Assembly (NCBI GenBank): GCA_009801085.1
Contig: VNWV01000006.1
Location: 248,001 to 312,000 of the forward strand
Source: Lasiodiplodia sp. COLG20
Taxonomy: Eukaryota > Ascomycota > Dothideomycetes > Botryosphaeriales > Botryosphaeriaceae
DNA: 64,000 nucleotides
Direction of reading: 5' to 3'
In this document: one piece after another, positions 34,411 through 44,980 of the stretch
How the letters are laid out: every line of letters starts with the position of its first letter
Numbering within the stretch: position 1 is the first letter of the stretch
Position numbers and translations under genes: made by a program
The notes under the pieces: model-generated
Databases searched by the model: none
Told to the model about the DNA's origin: nothing
Seen by the model: the letters and a program-made list of their open reading frames with translations, nothing else

Positions 34411-35226
34411 ATGGCCACCAGCGTCCGCGACTGGCCTCGCCGCCAACGCCATTCCCTCCTCAAGGGCCCCACCGCCACCATCGAGCTTGACGCAGGCGAG
34501 GGCAAGCCGCGCCTCGTCCTGTCGGTCCCGCGCGCAGCGCTCATGGCATTTTCGACGGTCGCGGCCGATCTGCTGGCGGACGAGCAGTACACCAACGTGC
34601 TCCTCCTACAAGGCATGGCGGCGCCGGCCGCGCTGCGCTACGTCGTCGAGTGGATCCCACGCGCGTGCGACAGCGCCGACTTCATGCCCATCAAGCGCAA
34701 GGAAAGCTTCGAGCAAAACGTCCGCATCTACCAGGCGGCCCTCTCGCTCGGCGTGACCGAGGCCCTCACCACCATCGGCGGCTGGCTCAACCTGTGCGTC
34801 TCCGACTTCGAGAAGCAGCCGTGGGCCTGGGCCCGCGTCATCGACATGCTGCTCACGCTGCCCAAGGACTGCGCCCTCATCGACCGCCTCATCGAGAAGG
34901 TCGCCCTCGCCCGCCGCCGCGGCGTCACCGGCGAGGACTTCGACCGCCAGCTGTCTGCCTTCTTGGCCTGCTGCCCCGAGCTGGCCCAGCGCTTCCACGT
35001 CGAGGATACGCCCGAATTGCGCCTGCTCAAGCGCCGTCCGAGCAGCGGTAGCGAAGTGTCGTCGCACAACAGCTCTAACGAGCAACTCGCCACCGGTGGC
35101 CGCAAGCACACTCGCGGCGGACGCAAGCACAAGCGCAGCCCGAAGATGAAAGCCAATCCGTTCGACTACAGCAACAACCGTGTCCTGGACGATTCTGACG
35201 TCGACTTTCTCATGGGTCGTCGCTAA
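34411..35226 (+). CDS. BTB/POZ-like protein, unknown function
   Basis: Single-exon, 271 residues, start in good context (ACCAAA-ATG-G). I do not recognise an assigned function. Residues about 20-130 follow the layout of fungal BTB-like proteins: a short strand region with TATIELDAGEGKPRLVLSVP, ALMAFSTVAADLL, a central helix around LRYVVEWIP, then helices with NVRIYQAALSLGV, in the manner of a 'resting on protein-protein contact' domain. No enzyme motif. The C-terminal 70 residues are basic and Ser/Arg/Lys-rich (GGRKHTRGGRKHKRSPK), which could be a nuclear localisation signal, ending with an acidic DDSDVDFL. Nuclear adaptor or transcription-linked role is only a guess. Confidence 0.8.
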   Translation: MATSVRDWPRRQRHSLLKGPTATIELDAGEGKPRLVLSVPRAALMAFSTVAADLLADEQYTNVLLLQGMAAPAALRYVVEWIPRACDSADFMPIKRKESFEQNVRIYQAALSLGVTEALTTIGGWLNLCVSDFEKQPWAWARVIDMLLTLPKDCALIDRLIEKVALARRRGVTGEDFDRQLSAFLACCPELAQRFHVEDTPELRLLKRRPSSGSEVSSHNSSNEQLATGGRKHTRGGRKHKRSPKMKANPFDYSNNRVLDDSDVDFLMGRR

Positions 35227-36119
35227 AGGACCCTTTCCCACTGTTGGATGCCAAACATGCGATGACGAAATGACCAACAAACCCTGAACGACAGCAATAC
35301 CCTGATCGGGATTCTCTTTTCAAAAAAAGAAAAATTGGACCATGGCAGTTTGATGGAACTAAAATGGACGAACAAGATTGGGTTGAGGTTTATTGACGGA
35401 TTGGACTCTAAACACCAGACCCACATCATTCTCTTTTTCAATATGGGAAAGCTTTGCTACTACTCGAGGCATAATTTTGGCTGGGATGACCATCTGACCA
35501 AATTCACAGCCAAATGAGATAGCAGATCCTTGCAAACAAGACTTTGCGCCTCATTCTTGCTGTATGTGCTATGATGAAATGTGATGTCCCAGTGATTCGT
35601 AGAACGCTATTCTTTGCCATCATCTGAGAGCAATATTGCACATTTCTTGCATAGGGTAGTTTAGGTAAACACCTATACAAAAGTAGAACCTACACTATAC
35701 AAGATGTTGTAACAAAAGTTTCAACAGCAAAATTGAGATGATATATTTCTCGGTAGTTTGAAGTTTCCAGCCCGTTGACATACTAGTACTTCTATCACAT
35801 ATTCGTGCACCCCTCTGCATACGCAAGTATTATGAAGGGGCCGCATAATCAAAGCTTTAAACTGAAGAGTTGTAATGATAAGAATGCGTATTACCTCATG
35901 CATCATCCGAAATAATTAACGAAATAAGCATTAATAGGCCGTTGACATAGCGTCATTAAAAGGCAGAAAGAAAGACTTGACAGAAGGGGATGACACAGCC
36001 AACGACTACGAGGCCGGTCGCAAAAGAGTGTCACGAATCGAAGAAGAAGAAGAAAGCCTCAAATCATTCCATGCCATCATCATCTCTCATCATCGCTTCG
36101 CCTCAAATAATCCCCACCA
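35227..36119. other. Intergenic between convergent genes
   Basis: 893 bases, AT-rich, shared by the 3' ends of the BTB-like gene (+) and the secreted protein (-). T/A-rich sequence near 35.32 and 35.7-35.95 kb fits polyadenylation regions. No gene seen. Confidence 0.6.
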
Positions 36120-38582
36120 TCAAACGCTGCTCGTCGTCGCATTCCCCCACGGAGCCGGACTCGGCGTCACTAGGACCGTCGTCGTCACCGTCACGGTGCT
36201 GATAAACACCTGCGTCATGCCCACCTCGTTCGTCGACGTCGCCAGGACCGTCGTCACCGACTCTGTCTCCGCAATCGCTACCGCGCTCGTTATCAGCGTC
36301 GTCTCGTTCTTCCTCGCCGCGGCCAGGCTGCTGGACGACTCGGCGGCTGCGATCCTGCTCGCCGCCGCAGACAGCGCGGAAATCGGGATCGGCATCCGCG
36401 TCGGCAGACCTGTTCGGCTGCCTTCGAAAGTCGCGTTGCCGTACGCCACTGGTGTTGCTGAGATGGACGCGAATGATGCGCCCGTCACTAGCGAAGCGCT
36501 CAGAGAGCTGGACGTCGACGGTGTGGGGATGAGGACTACCGGAGAGAATGTATCGCTGGTGGCGGGAAGGAGCAAGGACGATGTCTCGTTGATGGCGGGG
36601 AGGAGCGAAGATGAGGTCGCGTTGATGGGAAGGAGCGAGCTACTCGGATTCGTGTAGAGTGGGATGGCGACTCCGGTGGTAGTGAGGACTGTGGAGTTGA
36701 TGCTCGAAGAAGCGATCGGTGCGGGCGTGGGTTCGGTCAGGTTCGACCGGAGTAGGTCGGCTAGTAGCGTGGCATTGTAGGTCGAGATGGAAAGAGCGGA
36801 CGTGATGTTGGCGACGAAAGCGGACAGGAGGGTGCTGTTGGTGATGGCGCTGCTCGTAGGGAGAACCTCCGAGGAGATGGAGGTTATAGGTGGGAAAGCG
36901 GTGGCGTTAACAAAGAGGGGGGTGGATGTAGCGATAGTGTCGTTGAGAGAGGAGGAGGTATTCAGGGCGGGTGTGGAGAGCGGGATGCTGGTGAGGTTGG
37001 CGAGGGGGGTACTGAACGTTCCATTTCGGAATTCAGACGGAGCTGATGTGGTGGAAGCGGAGGTTCCGGGAATGGATGTAGTGGCGTTCAAAGAAAATAG
37101 TGCCGAGGTGGTATTGACTGATGGTGTAGTGGATGTGTAACTGACTAAGAGAGGAGGAGTGGTAGCATTCGCTGGAAGAAGAGTAGCTAAAGTAAGATTT
37201 GCTGGGCTGGGAAGTGTAGCAGTCGTGTAGTTGATAAAGAAGGGCGTGGTTGTATTCGCTGGTAGAGGAGCAATCAGGGTTGCTGGCAGAGGGAGTACGG
37301 CGGTAGTGTTTAGTAGAAACGATGGTGTGGTGGCATTAGGCGATGATTCAGTGGAGGTATTGATATAGAGTGGTGTGGTCGTATTCGCCGGAAGAAGAGT
37401 GGCCAATGTAAGGTTTGCCGCAACAGGAAGTGTGGCAGTAGTGGTATTGTCGAAAAGCGGAGTGCTTGCATTCGTCGGAAGAGGAGCAAGGGCAGTAAGG
37501 TTGGCGGGAATAGGGAGTACAGCAGTAGCGTTTAGGAGGAATGGTGGAGTGCTAACGTTTGTTGAAGGTGCAGTGGATGTATAGTTGATAGAGAGCGGAG
37601 TGGTTGCATTCGCCGGAAGAGAAGTGGTCAGGGTAAGATTTGTCGCAATGAGAACCGTAGCGGTGGTGGCGGTGCTGTTTACAAAAGAAACTGAAGTGAC
37701 GTTTAGGGAAATTGGGGCCGAAGTGGAATTCACGTAAACAGGAACCGAGGTCGCATTGACGTCGAGTGGAATTGAAGTGGCGCTCACAGCCGAGGAGCTC
37801 GTCGTGATATTCGCAATAGGTGTCGAGGTAGCGTTGTTAACAAAAGGAAGCGCTGATGTTGTGTTTGCGAAGTCCGGGGTGGCTGTGGTTGAGTTGAGAG
37901 GTTCAATAGAGGGCACAATGGCAACGAGAGAAGGTGTCGAAGGGAGGCTTAGAGGATAAGACTCGGAGGCATTCACCGTTGAAAGGACTGGAGTGAAAGC
38001 CGAGCCGGGAGCGGTAGGTATGAGCAGCGAGGTGGCGTTTGCGTAGCCAGCTAAAGACGCAGCAGCTGATGCAGCCGTAGTCAATGCAGGAAGTATGCTA
38101 TCCAAGACGGGCAGGATGCTCAAAATTGGGTCCTCGGAGACCGGAGTCGGCACGATGGTGCTCGGTAATGCAATGGTTGCATTGGCGGTGGAATTGATGG
38201 CTAGTAGACTGGTTGGGATGGGAAGCCGGGGTGTCGGTTCAGTTGGCGTAGTTGGTGTAGTTGACGAAGGTGAGATGGAGCCAATAATGCTCTTGAACAC
38301 GCCTTCCATGGATTCGATCTTGTCACCAATCTCGTTCAGGAAGTTCAAGGCGTCGTTCGGGAGTTCCCGAATAGATTCGTCAAGGCGATCAATGTTTTCG
38401 ATGAGACGATCCGCGCGGGACTGACTGGTAGTTGCTGGAGCAACATCGCTAGTCGTGGTCTGTCTAGGCTCCAAGTGGTGGTAGTGGGCATTCCAGTTAA
38501 GGAAATAGGCATCTACAATAGGAGTATTGAGCATGAAAAGAACGGCAAGGCCAAAGCGGCCAAAAGAGAGTGAGGCAGACAT
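36120..38582 (-). CDS. Secreted Ser/Thr/Asn-rich repetitive glycoprotein
   Basis: Single exon, 820 residues. The start at 38582 is preferred because a good signal peptide follows directly (GLAVLFMLNTPIVDA before YFLNW); an upstream in-frame ATG would bury it. After a short helical stretch (about 45-110, RLIENIDRLDESIRELPND) nearly the whole protein consists of S, T, A, P, V and dozens of N-x-S/T sequons, so heavy N- and O-glycosylation is expected. Residues about 300-480 form degenerate tandem repeats of about 70 residues with core NLTLATLLPANTTTP plus FLLNATAVLP. The C-terminus has VFISTVTVTTTVLV but no clear GPI signal. Likely a cell-wall or extracellular adhesin-like protein; no ligand can be inferred. 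Confidence 0.85.
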   Translation of the reverse strand: MSASLSFGRFGLAVLFMLNTPIVDAYFLNWNAHYHHLEPRQTTTSDVAPATTSQSRADRLIENIDRLDESIRELPNDALNFLNEIGDKIESMEGVFKSIIGSISPSSTTPTTPTEPTPRLPIPTSLLAINSTANATIALPSTIVPTPVSEDPILSILPVLDSILPALTTAASAAASLAGYANATSLLIPTAPGSAFTPVLSTVNASESYPLSLPSTPSLVAIVPSIEPLNSTTATPDFANTTSALPFVNNATSTPIANITTSSSAVSATSIPLDVNATSVPVYVNSTSAPISLNVTSVSFVNSTATTATVLIATNLTLTTSLPANATTPLSINYTSTAPSTNVSTPPFLLNATAVLPIPANLTALAPLPTNASTPLFDNTTTATLPVAANLTLATLLPANTTTPLYINTSTESSPNATTPSFLLNTTAVLPLPATLIAPLPANTTTPFFINYTTATLPSPANLTLATLLPANATTPPLLVSYTSTTPSVNTTSALFSLNATTSIPGTSASTTSAPSEFRNGTFSTPLANLTSIPLSTPALNTSSSLNDTIATSTPLFVNATAFPPITSISSEVLPTSSAITNSTLLSAFVANITSALSISTYNATLLADLLRSNLTEPTPAPIASSSINSTVLTTTGVAIPLYTNPSSSLLPINATSSSLLPAINETSSLLLPATSDTFSPVVLIPTPSTSSSLSASLVTGASFASISATPVAYGNATFEGSRTGLPTRMPIPISALSAAASRIAAAESSSSLAAARKNETTLITSAVAIAETESVTTVLATSTNEVGMTQVFISTVTVTTTVLVTPSPAPWGNATTSSV
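37150..37690 (-). repeat. Degenerate tandem repeats within the secreted protein gene
   Basis: On the plus strand the related segments begin near 37167, 37380 and 37608, giving a period of about 213-228 bases; shorter related half-units begin near 37250 and 37470. Each encodes a version of NLT-x(6)-PANxTTP-x(10)-LLNATAVLP. The differences between copies show they are not recent perfect duplications. Confidence 0.75.
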
Positions 38583-39743
38583 GGTGTCTAACGAGCGGCT
38601 TGACTGCAGTTGGCGTCTTGGACGGCCGGTGCAGCAGCAGGTATAAATCCGGCACACATCGGGCGAGACGGTGGAGGGTCGGGCATACAGGCGACAATTT
38701 CCATGCGAGGCTCTGGGAATGCAGCAGCACGAACAGCCCCTTGGGTGCGCTTGTGACCCACATTCCTAGCATCTTTTCCTCGCATGGGGAGCTGGTCGGA
38801 CCAATGAAGGGCTGACTTCGGGGGCGAGACGAAGGCCGTTAATGATGTGAGAAGAGGAGTCACGTTGAGACTACTCCTTAGCTCGCTTAATTACTGTATA
38901 CGGAAAGCAGTGCTACCTGAATAGGGTAGATGCATAGGAATCCAGCAAGGGGAATGGCGGGCAAGGGACGTGAAGTATGCAAGATAAACAAACGCAGGAG
39001 GACGGCACCGGGCCAGGTAGCTGGTGCCACGCGCGAGGCGTTTCGCACGACGGTTGGCGGTCTCGCCCTGCTTTCTTGCAGCACGAACTGGTGCCAAGCG
39101 CACGTCAGGCGGCGGTGTTGAGGCGGATACGTCGGCCTCGACTCATGCCGGTGGAGCTCCGCCTAATCGAGCTCGCACATAGGGAGCCAAGAGGATCGTC
39201 AGGGACAACGCTTCGCAGCGGCGTCGCCTTTCTCCAGGGACCCATGGTTTCGAGCGCTGAAGGCCGATTATGCATGTTTTAAGCTTGCCGGTGCGCGGAA
39301 AGGATGCGGCTGGCTTGCGCAGCGAAAGCGCCGACGACGCAGAGCAAAAGCCGATGAGATGAAAAATGGGCAAGCGGGCGCCTTGACAGTCAAGCGGCCG
39401 ACCGGCGTCTTGGTATTCTTGGCCGTTGCCGACGCGGAGCTCATCGGCCAGCAGCTCGCCTGACCGACCGATATCTGGCAGCGTCGGCTATCTCGCATGG
39501 CAAAGGGAAAGAAAAGGCGATGATCGAGAGGGGGCGCTGGGGTGTCGGCGAAGGTCAGCGCGAGAGAGTGTGGGGAAGTCTGGGGAACAAAAACAAGTGG
39601 CCGGCACTTCCATCCAGCGAGACGTCATCAAACTCTGTTCCGTCGGCCAAGAAAACCCGCTCTAGCTGCATCTATACGTCCCGTCTGCCGACGCCGGTCC
39701 CTCACAGTGTCCAGGGCAGCGAGACGCCTGACGCCTGCTGCCC
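38583..39743. promoter_or_regulatory. Divergent intergenic region, 1.16 kb
   Basis: Lies between the secreted glycoprotein (-) and the SMP-30-like gene (+), which point away from each other. It holds both promoters. No third gene is supported. Direct C/T-rich leaders precede the 39744 start. Confidence 0.45.
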
Positions 39744-41013
39744 ATGTCTTCTCCCCGCACCACGCACTATAAGAAGTCGCCGTCAGCGGAGCCTTCCCCG
39801 CCTGCGCCATCTCTTTTCTCTGACCGCCGCGTGCAATTGACAGCTCTGCTGACGCTGTGCATAGCTTTCATCATGGCTGCTGGTTTTGTCGATGTCGACC
39901 TGGTCGCCTTGGCGTCCAACGCCAACTACTTTTCCACTCTGCCTGCAACTAGCGCCGCCGAGCCTGCCATTGCCCTGCTCAACTTCAACTCATCCTTCCA
40001 GACCGACGTCCTCGGCCCCAATGCCACTGCAAGGAAAATTGCCGATCTGGACTGGCAAGCCTTCCACGAGGCCGGCATTTATTACGAGCCCGACAACTCC
40101 ATGTACATTACCTCCAACTACATCTCGCTCGAGGACAACATCAACATCACCATTGTGAGCCTGGACGACTACAGCATCAAATCCACCCAATTCCCCGACC
40201 TGTGGGAAGCCAATGGCGGCTCGTCCTATTATCCTCCCGGCTCCGACACCACCAAGCGCCCTCCTCAGCATGTCTACTGCGACGAGGGCGATTTCGAGCA
40301 TCCTTCGGCCCTGATCGCTGTTGATCCTGGCACAAACACATCCACTACTCTTCTCACCTCCTTCCTTGGCCGCAACTTCTCCTCGGTCAACGATGTCCGC
40401 CAGCACGCCGAAACCGGCGACCTTTGGTTCACCGATGCCGGTAAGCAATTATTGCAATGATTAGCGCTAAAGCAGAGACTTACCAAAATATCTAGATTAT
40501 GGATACTTCCAGTACTTCCGTCCTCCCCCGGTCATTCCCAAGCAGGTCTACCGTTTCGAGCCCTCCACCGGTGTTATCCAGGTTGTGGCCGACGGCTTCG
40601 TTGAGAGCAACGGCCTTGAATTCTCGCCCGACCACAAGACCCTGTATGTCAGCGACACGGGTGCTCAGCAATTCACCCGCAACGACACCGGTCCTGGTAC
40701 CATCTACGCGTTCGACATCATCGATGGAAAGCGTCTCGCCAACAGACGCCTCTTTGCCTTCTGTGACAACGGCTTCCCGGATGGTGTCCACACTGACACT
40801 GATGGCAATGTCTGGGCCGGATGCGGCGATGGCGTGCATGTCTTTAACCCTGACGGCGTTCTTCTCGGCAAGATTTACGTTGGAGAAACAAGCAACAACT
40901 TTGCTTTCATCCCGGGTGGTGTCCTTGTGTTCAGCAACTACCGTCTCTGGCTGGTTGAGAACATCAAAGCGCAGGGCAGAGAGGTCTGCAAGGACTTTGG
41001 CGTTGGCTGCTGA
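39744..41013 (+). CDS. SMP-30/gluconolactonase-like protein
   Basis: Predicted 404 residues; exons 39744-40440 and 40496-41013 across a 55-nt intron. The fold is expected to be a six-bladed propeller of the SGL family, which includes metal-dependent lactonases. Family segments: DLWFTDA-DYGYFQYFRPPP across the splice, VYRFEPSTG, VESNGLEFSPDHKTLYVSDT, FPDGVHTDTDGNVWAGCGDG and VGETSNNFAFIPGG; the acidic and Asn residues in ESNGL and FPDGV are at metal-site positions. The first 30 residues are followed by a hydrophobic segment (LTALLTLCIAFIMAAGF), a signal anchor or signal peptide, and there are several N-glycosylation sequons, so it is probably secreted or membrane-anchored. An internal ATG at 39873 is a less likely start. 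Substrate unknown. Confidence 0.9.
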
Positions 41014-41254
41014 TTGGGGGGTAATGACTGTACAGGGGACGTGGATGTCATGAGTGTAAATACCTAAGTGAGTATATTATTAATTACGAAGCACCGCTTG
41101 TCAACGATGAGATTTTATGCCGGTACTGTGATAGCACCTTCGTTATGTGTTTCACTGAAATATGCGTATTTTTCTATCAAAAATTCGATGACTTAAATGC
41201 AGAAATTGGATTAAGGTCACAACAAAAACAGCTCACAGATTTTAACGCCTAACA

Positions 41255-43126
41255 TCAAGCTTCGCTCACAGTCTCGCGCGCAGCCGACTTCTGCCGCACA
41301 TCCGCCTCCTCCTCCACCGAACCCTCTTCGACCTCAGCAGCCGCCGCCGCCTCCGCCTGTCTCTTGTAGTACCACCTCTCAATCCCGCCCAGCACGAGCG
41401 AGCACCACAGCGTCAGCGCCACAACGAAGACCAGCGCAGCTATGTATCCGTGGGTGCTGCGGTAGGTGGGGGCGTCGGAGGCCGGGAAGAGGTACTGCGA
41501 GAAGGGCGTGGAGCAGGCCTGGCCGACGGACATCATCATGGCCATGGTGAAGGCGCGCAGCTGGTTGTCGCCGCCGCACAGACTGTTGACCCAGCCCGAC
41601 AGCAGCGGCGAGAAGCAGCCGTAGCAGCCCTGCAGGAAAAAGGCCGCCATCTTCAGCCCCGTCGACGACGGCCAGATGACGTAGATGACGTAGCAGAAGG
41701 TCATGAGCAGGCCGACGAAGAAGGTGACGGGCGCCCGGCTGCCGATGATGTCCGAGGCGAGGCCGCTGCCGACCATGAAGAAGAAGTTCTGAGGGGGTTG
41801 TGTTAGTTGGGGTTGTATGGGGGGAGGGGGAAGGGGAGGGACGTACCACGGCGCCGACGACGGTGGGGATGTTGTTGATTTGCGGTACGCTGTACCTGTT
41901 CTTTCCGTCTGCTGTCTTCTCCGACTTGAGCCAGAGCGCCATCCATGTCTGCACGCTTGAGCCGCATGTCAGAGACCAGAAACTGTCAAGCACCGTCAGT
42001 AAAATCCAAACCTTCCGCTTTCTCCCTCCTCGCTGCAAAAAACAAAAGTCCACAGGGGAATAAAAAGAGAACTCACCTCCAAGCCACGCAAAAGACGTAG
42101 AGCTGCCAGCTCCCAAACACCCTCTTCACAACAGTCCAATCGAACTTCGTCCCCCTATCCTCACTCCTCCCCTCCTCCTCCATCCTCTCCCTCGCCCTCT
42201 GCTTCTCCCAATCATTCAACCACCACGCCTTCGTCGTCGCCGGCGTATCCGGAAAGCACGTCACGCCGTACACCACAACCGGCACCGCGAGCACGAAATC
42301 AAAAATAAACAACCACCTCCACGCGCTCAACCCGCCGCGGCCATCCATGCCCGTGTACAACCCGCTCTGCAGGTAGCCCGAGAACATCTGGCCCAGCACG
42401 CCCGAAATGACGAAAAACGCCGACCGCCGCCCCAGCTCCGACCGCCGGTACCAGGAGCCGATGACGTAGTGCAGGCCGGGCAGCGCCGCCGACTCGAAGA
42501 CGCCGATGAAGAAGCGCAGGATGTAGATTTGGGTCGCTGAGTGCACGCGGAAGAGGCCGAGCACGAAGACGGACCAGGTCATTAGGCAGGTTGGTAGGTG
42601 GATGCGTGGGGGCGTGATGGTGAGGAGGAGGTTCGAGGCGGGCGCGCCGAGGATGTAGCCGATGTTGTAGTAGGTTGTCATTAGGTTGAGCTCGTTGCCG
42701 TCTGTGGGGTGGGGTGGGTTAGTGGATGGCTGATTTTCTTCTGCTCGTTTTGTATTCTCTTTTTCTTCTTCTTTGGAATTCGAAGTAGGGGAAGGAGAGC
42801 GTAGGACTTGGAGACGTTGCGATAGGAGGGCTACGAACATAGGCCGAGCTCTTCTTTCATGCCGGAGACATAGGCGTTGGAGATATTCGTTTGGTCAAGG
42901 TACTTGATAAAGAAGCACTGCAGGTTTACTTATGTCAGTACGCCGGAAGAAAAAGAATAAACAAACAAATGATACCTAAACTTACCAAACAGCTGTAAGT
43001 CAGGATGAAAATATCAAGCTTGCGGATAAGCCATTTTTCCTCCTTGCTCGTTCCCGGCTCGTGCCAATGCCAAATGGACGGCCGTGCCGAATTGCTGGCC
43101 GGCTTCACGCTGCTGAAGACTCCCAT
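41255..43126 (-). CDS. MFS permease, Dal5/allantoate family
   Basis: Predicted 504-residue plasma-membrane transporter with about 12 helices. Minus-strand exons: 43126-42986, 42917-42839, 42701-42077, 41982-41847 and 41788-41255. The second intron has a weak donor (GTTCGT) but the join gives the family signature MKEELGLYGNELN. Other marks: [85 protein letters not shown], and ALWLKS. This anion:H+ subfamily carries small carboxylates and amides such as allantoate, pantothenate, nicotinate and some dipeptides. The gene diverges from the alpha/beta hydrolase at 43507 and lies 1.9 kb from 5-oxoprolinase, so a shared substrate is plausible (inference). Confidence 0.93.
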
Positions 43127-43506
43127 TGCGAACTGCAGCAGCAGCTTTACGGTGGTGGAACAGGATGAGAAGCGCCGATCCTACACGCGAAATCATGTAG
43201 GACCAGCGCGGTGCCTTTTGTAGCACCGACTCGACGGATCATCCCACCGCTGACTGCTACCTCACGTCTTGGCAGCAGAAGGCAAAAGATAAAAACCGTC
43301 GTCGATGGTGCAATCGGGCGCTCGGTGCACCTCTGAAGAACAAGAGTGGGGCACACCGAGCACTGCAACATGCGGAGAACGCTTGCATTGCCGGAGACCG
43401 GCATCGTACATAAGACCACCGCAACGGTTCTAGCATTCTCCTTCTAATTCGCCTCTTCGGTCCTTCCGAGGCAAACGAACAAACAGTCTTCGGCAGAGAA
43501 GCAAAT
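43127..43506. promoter_or_regulatory. Divergent promoter, permease and hydrolase
   Basis: 380 bases shared by the Dal5-type permease (-) and the alpha/beta hydrolase (+). One GATAAA box at 43288-43293 matches the core bound by fungal GATA factors of nitrogen control; a single short site is weak evidence. The short shared region makes co-regulation plausible. Confidence 0.4.
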
Positions 43507-44653
43507 ATGCCGCGCATCGAGCTCAACGGTGCCGATTTCAACTACAGCATCGCCGGCCCGGCCGATGGCCGGCTTGTGATTCTGCTTCACGGAGGCAGAG
43601 GTTTCGGTATGTTACATTTTTTTCTGTGAATGCTCGCTTTGGGCGGCTGAACGAAAAAAAAAAATTAAAAAACGGAACGCGGATTTAACCTCCCCCTGCA
43701 GGTGATCACCGCTCGGATTTCAGGGCGTACCAGCCGCTCGCCGATCGGGATGGATACCACATTCTGGGCTTCGATTTCCGTGGCCACGGCCGTAGCTCGT
43801 GCACGCCGCCGTACACGTTCGCGCAGCTGGTCGACGACATCGAGGCGTTCAGGCACCATTTTGCCGGCGAGGAGAAGGCAGTGATTGCGGGTGGAAGCTT
43901 TGGAGGTTACCTCGCGCAGCAGGTCAGTGTGGCTCGTAAGCTTGATTGGACTATATGCTCATGAGAGTAGTATGCTGTTACATATCCTGATAAGGTATCG
44001 CATTTGGTGTTGCGCGGGACGGCTCCATCTCATCACCGTGAGTAGCTGTCATGTCTCCTTGAAGGTTATTTGCACTGACTTGGTGAGCAGATGAGGAAGA
44101 AGCTCTGAGCACTTTCGAGGCACGGCTCCACAAGGCCCCCAATGCTTCGATAGAAATGGTCCATAAGGTGTTTTCAGCATTCGAAGATGATGAAGAGTTC
44201 AGACTTATCATCTTCGCCTTGAACCCGCTATACGTCGAGACGTACGACGCCAATGCAGGGCTGAAGAAGATTTGCGATACTGTCTTCCGTGCGGAGACCC
44301 ATAGTAAGTGGTACGGTAGACACACGAAGCTGCTGAGGCTAAGGTGGCGGGCAGATTCCTTGTACTCTCAGCAGGAGAAGTATTTTGATTATCGTAACGA
44401 CCTTCACAAAGTCAAAGCCAAGACTTTGATCATCGTAGGGGACCAGGACTGGATTTGTCCACCGAGTAAGTACCTGGAGACCAATCCAAAAAGGATGGAG
44501 GTGCTGATTCAAAATACTATAGGCCAGTCTAAAATCATTGCAGAAAAGATTCAGGATTCCCGACTGCTGATTGTTCCCGGGGCAAATCACTCGGTCCAGG
44601 TGGAGAAGAACGCCGAATTCCTGCAGGCGGTGAGGGAGCTTTTGAAACAGTAG
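43507..44653 (+). CDS. Alpha/beta hydrolase, proline iminopeptidase-like
   Basis: Predicted 316 residues, cytosolic (no signal peptide). Exons: 43507-43606, 43702-43922, 43971-44037 and 44091-44653. Marks of the fold: LVILLHGGRGFGDH (oxyanion region, HGG), GFDFRGHGRSS, the nucleophile elbow AGGSFGGYLAQQYA (GxSxG with S at about residue 102), TLIIVGDQDWICP (Asp of the triad) and VPGANHSVQVE (His). The order and the HGGRG/GxSFGG pattern resemble proline iminopeptidases (S33), which remove N-terminal residues from small peptides, but many relatives act on other esters or amides. Its position between a Dal5-type permease and 5-oxoprolinase hints at cleavage of an imported amide or peptide; that is inference. 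Confidence 0.9.
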
Positions 44654-44980
44654 AAAAAATCGAGGATGAGCATCGTGAAGGTGGATTAGAGAGCAACAGA
44701 AGCATGGAAGATGCCGGTCAAAAGCGGTGCCGATGTTCCTGGAGGGGGCAAGGCGGCCGAGATCGGCTATCACGCAAGATCCCGAGCCGATGGCATGTTG
44801 ACTGAATTGAGACGACCTCGTGAGGTGCGGATCCCACCAAAAATTTCCTATCGACACCGTGCGCATGGGCTAAGGCGGTTGCACCGTAAAGCGGATGACT
44901 GCGAATATGATGGTTGCAGAGGGAGTCATCGCTGGTGTTCCTGTGAAACCGCCTTGCCGCACACAGACGTTCTCGCAGCC
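44654..44980. other. Intergenic, 327 bases
   Basis: Between two tandem plus-strand genes. The 5-oxoprolinase frame happens to stay open back to an ATG at 44711, but that part shows no family similarity; I treat it as promoter and leader. Confidence 0.6.

Noticed and set aside
44711..44980. Upstream extension of the 5-oxoprolinase frame
   Set aside because: In frame, but the family N-terminus begins with the residues from 44981, which also has the better start context.
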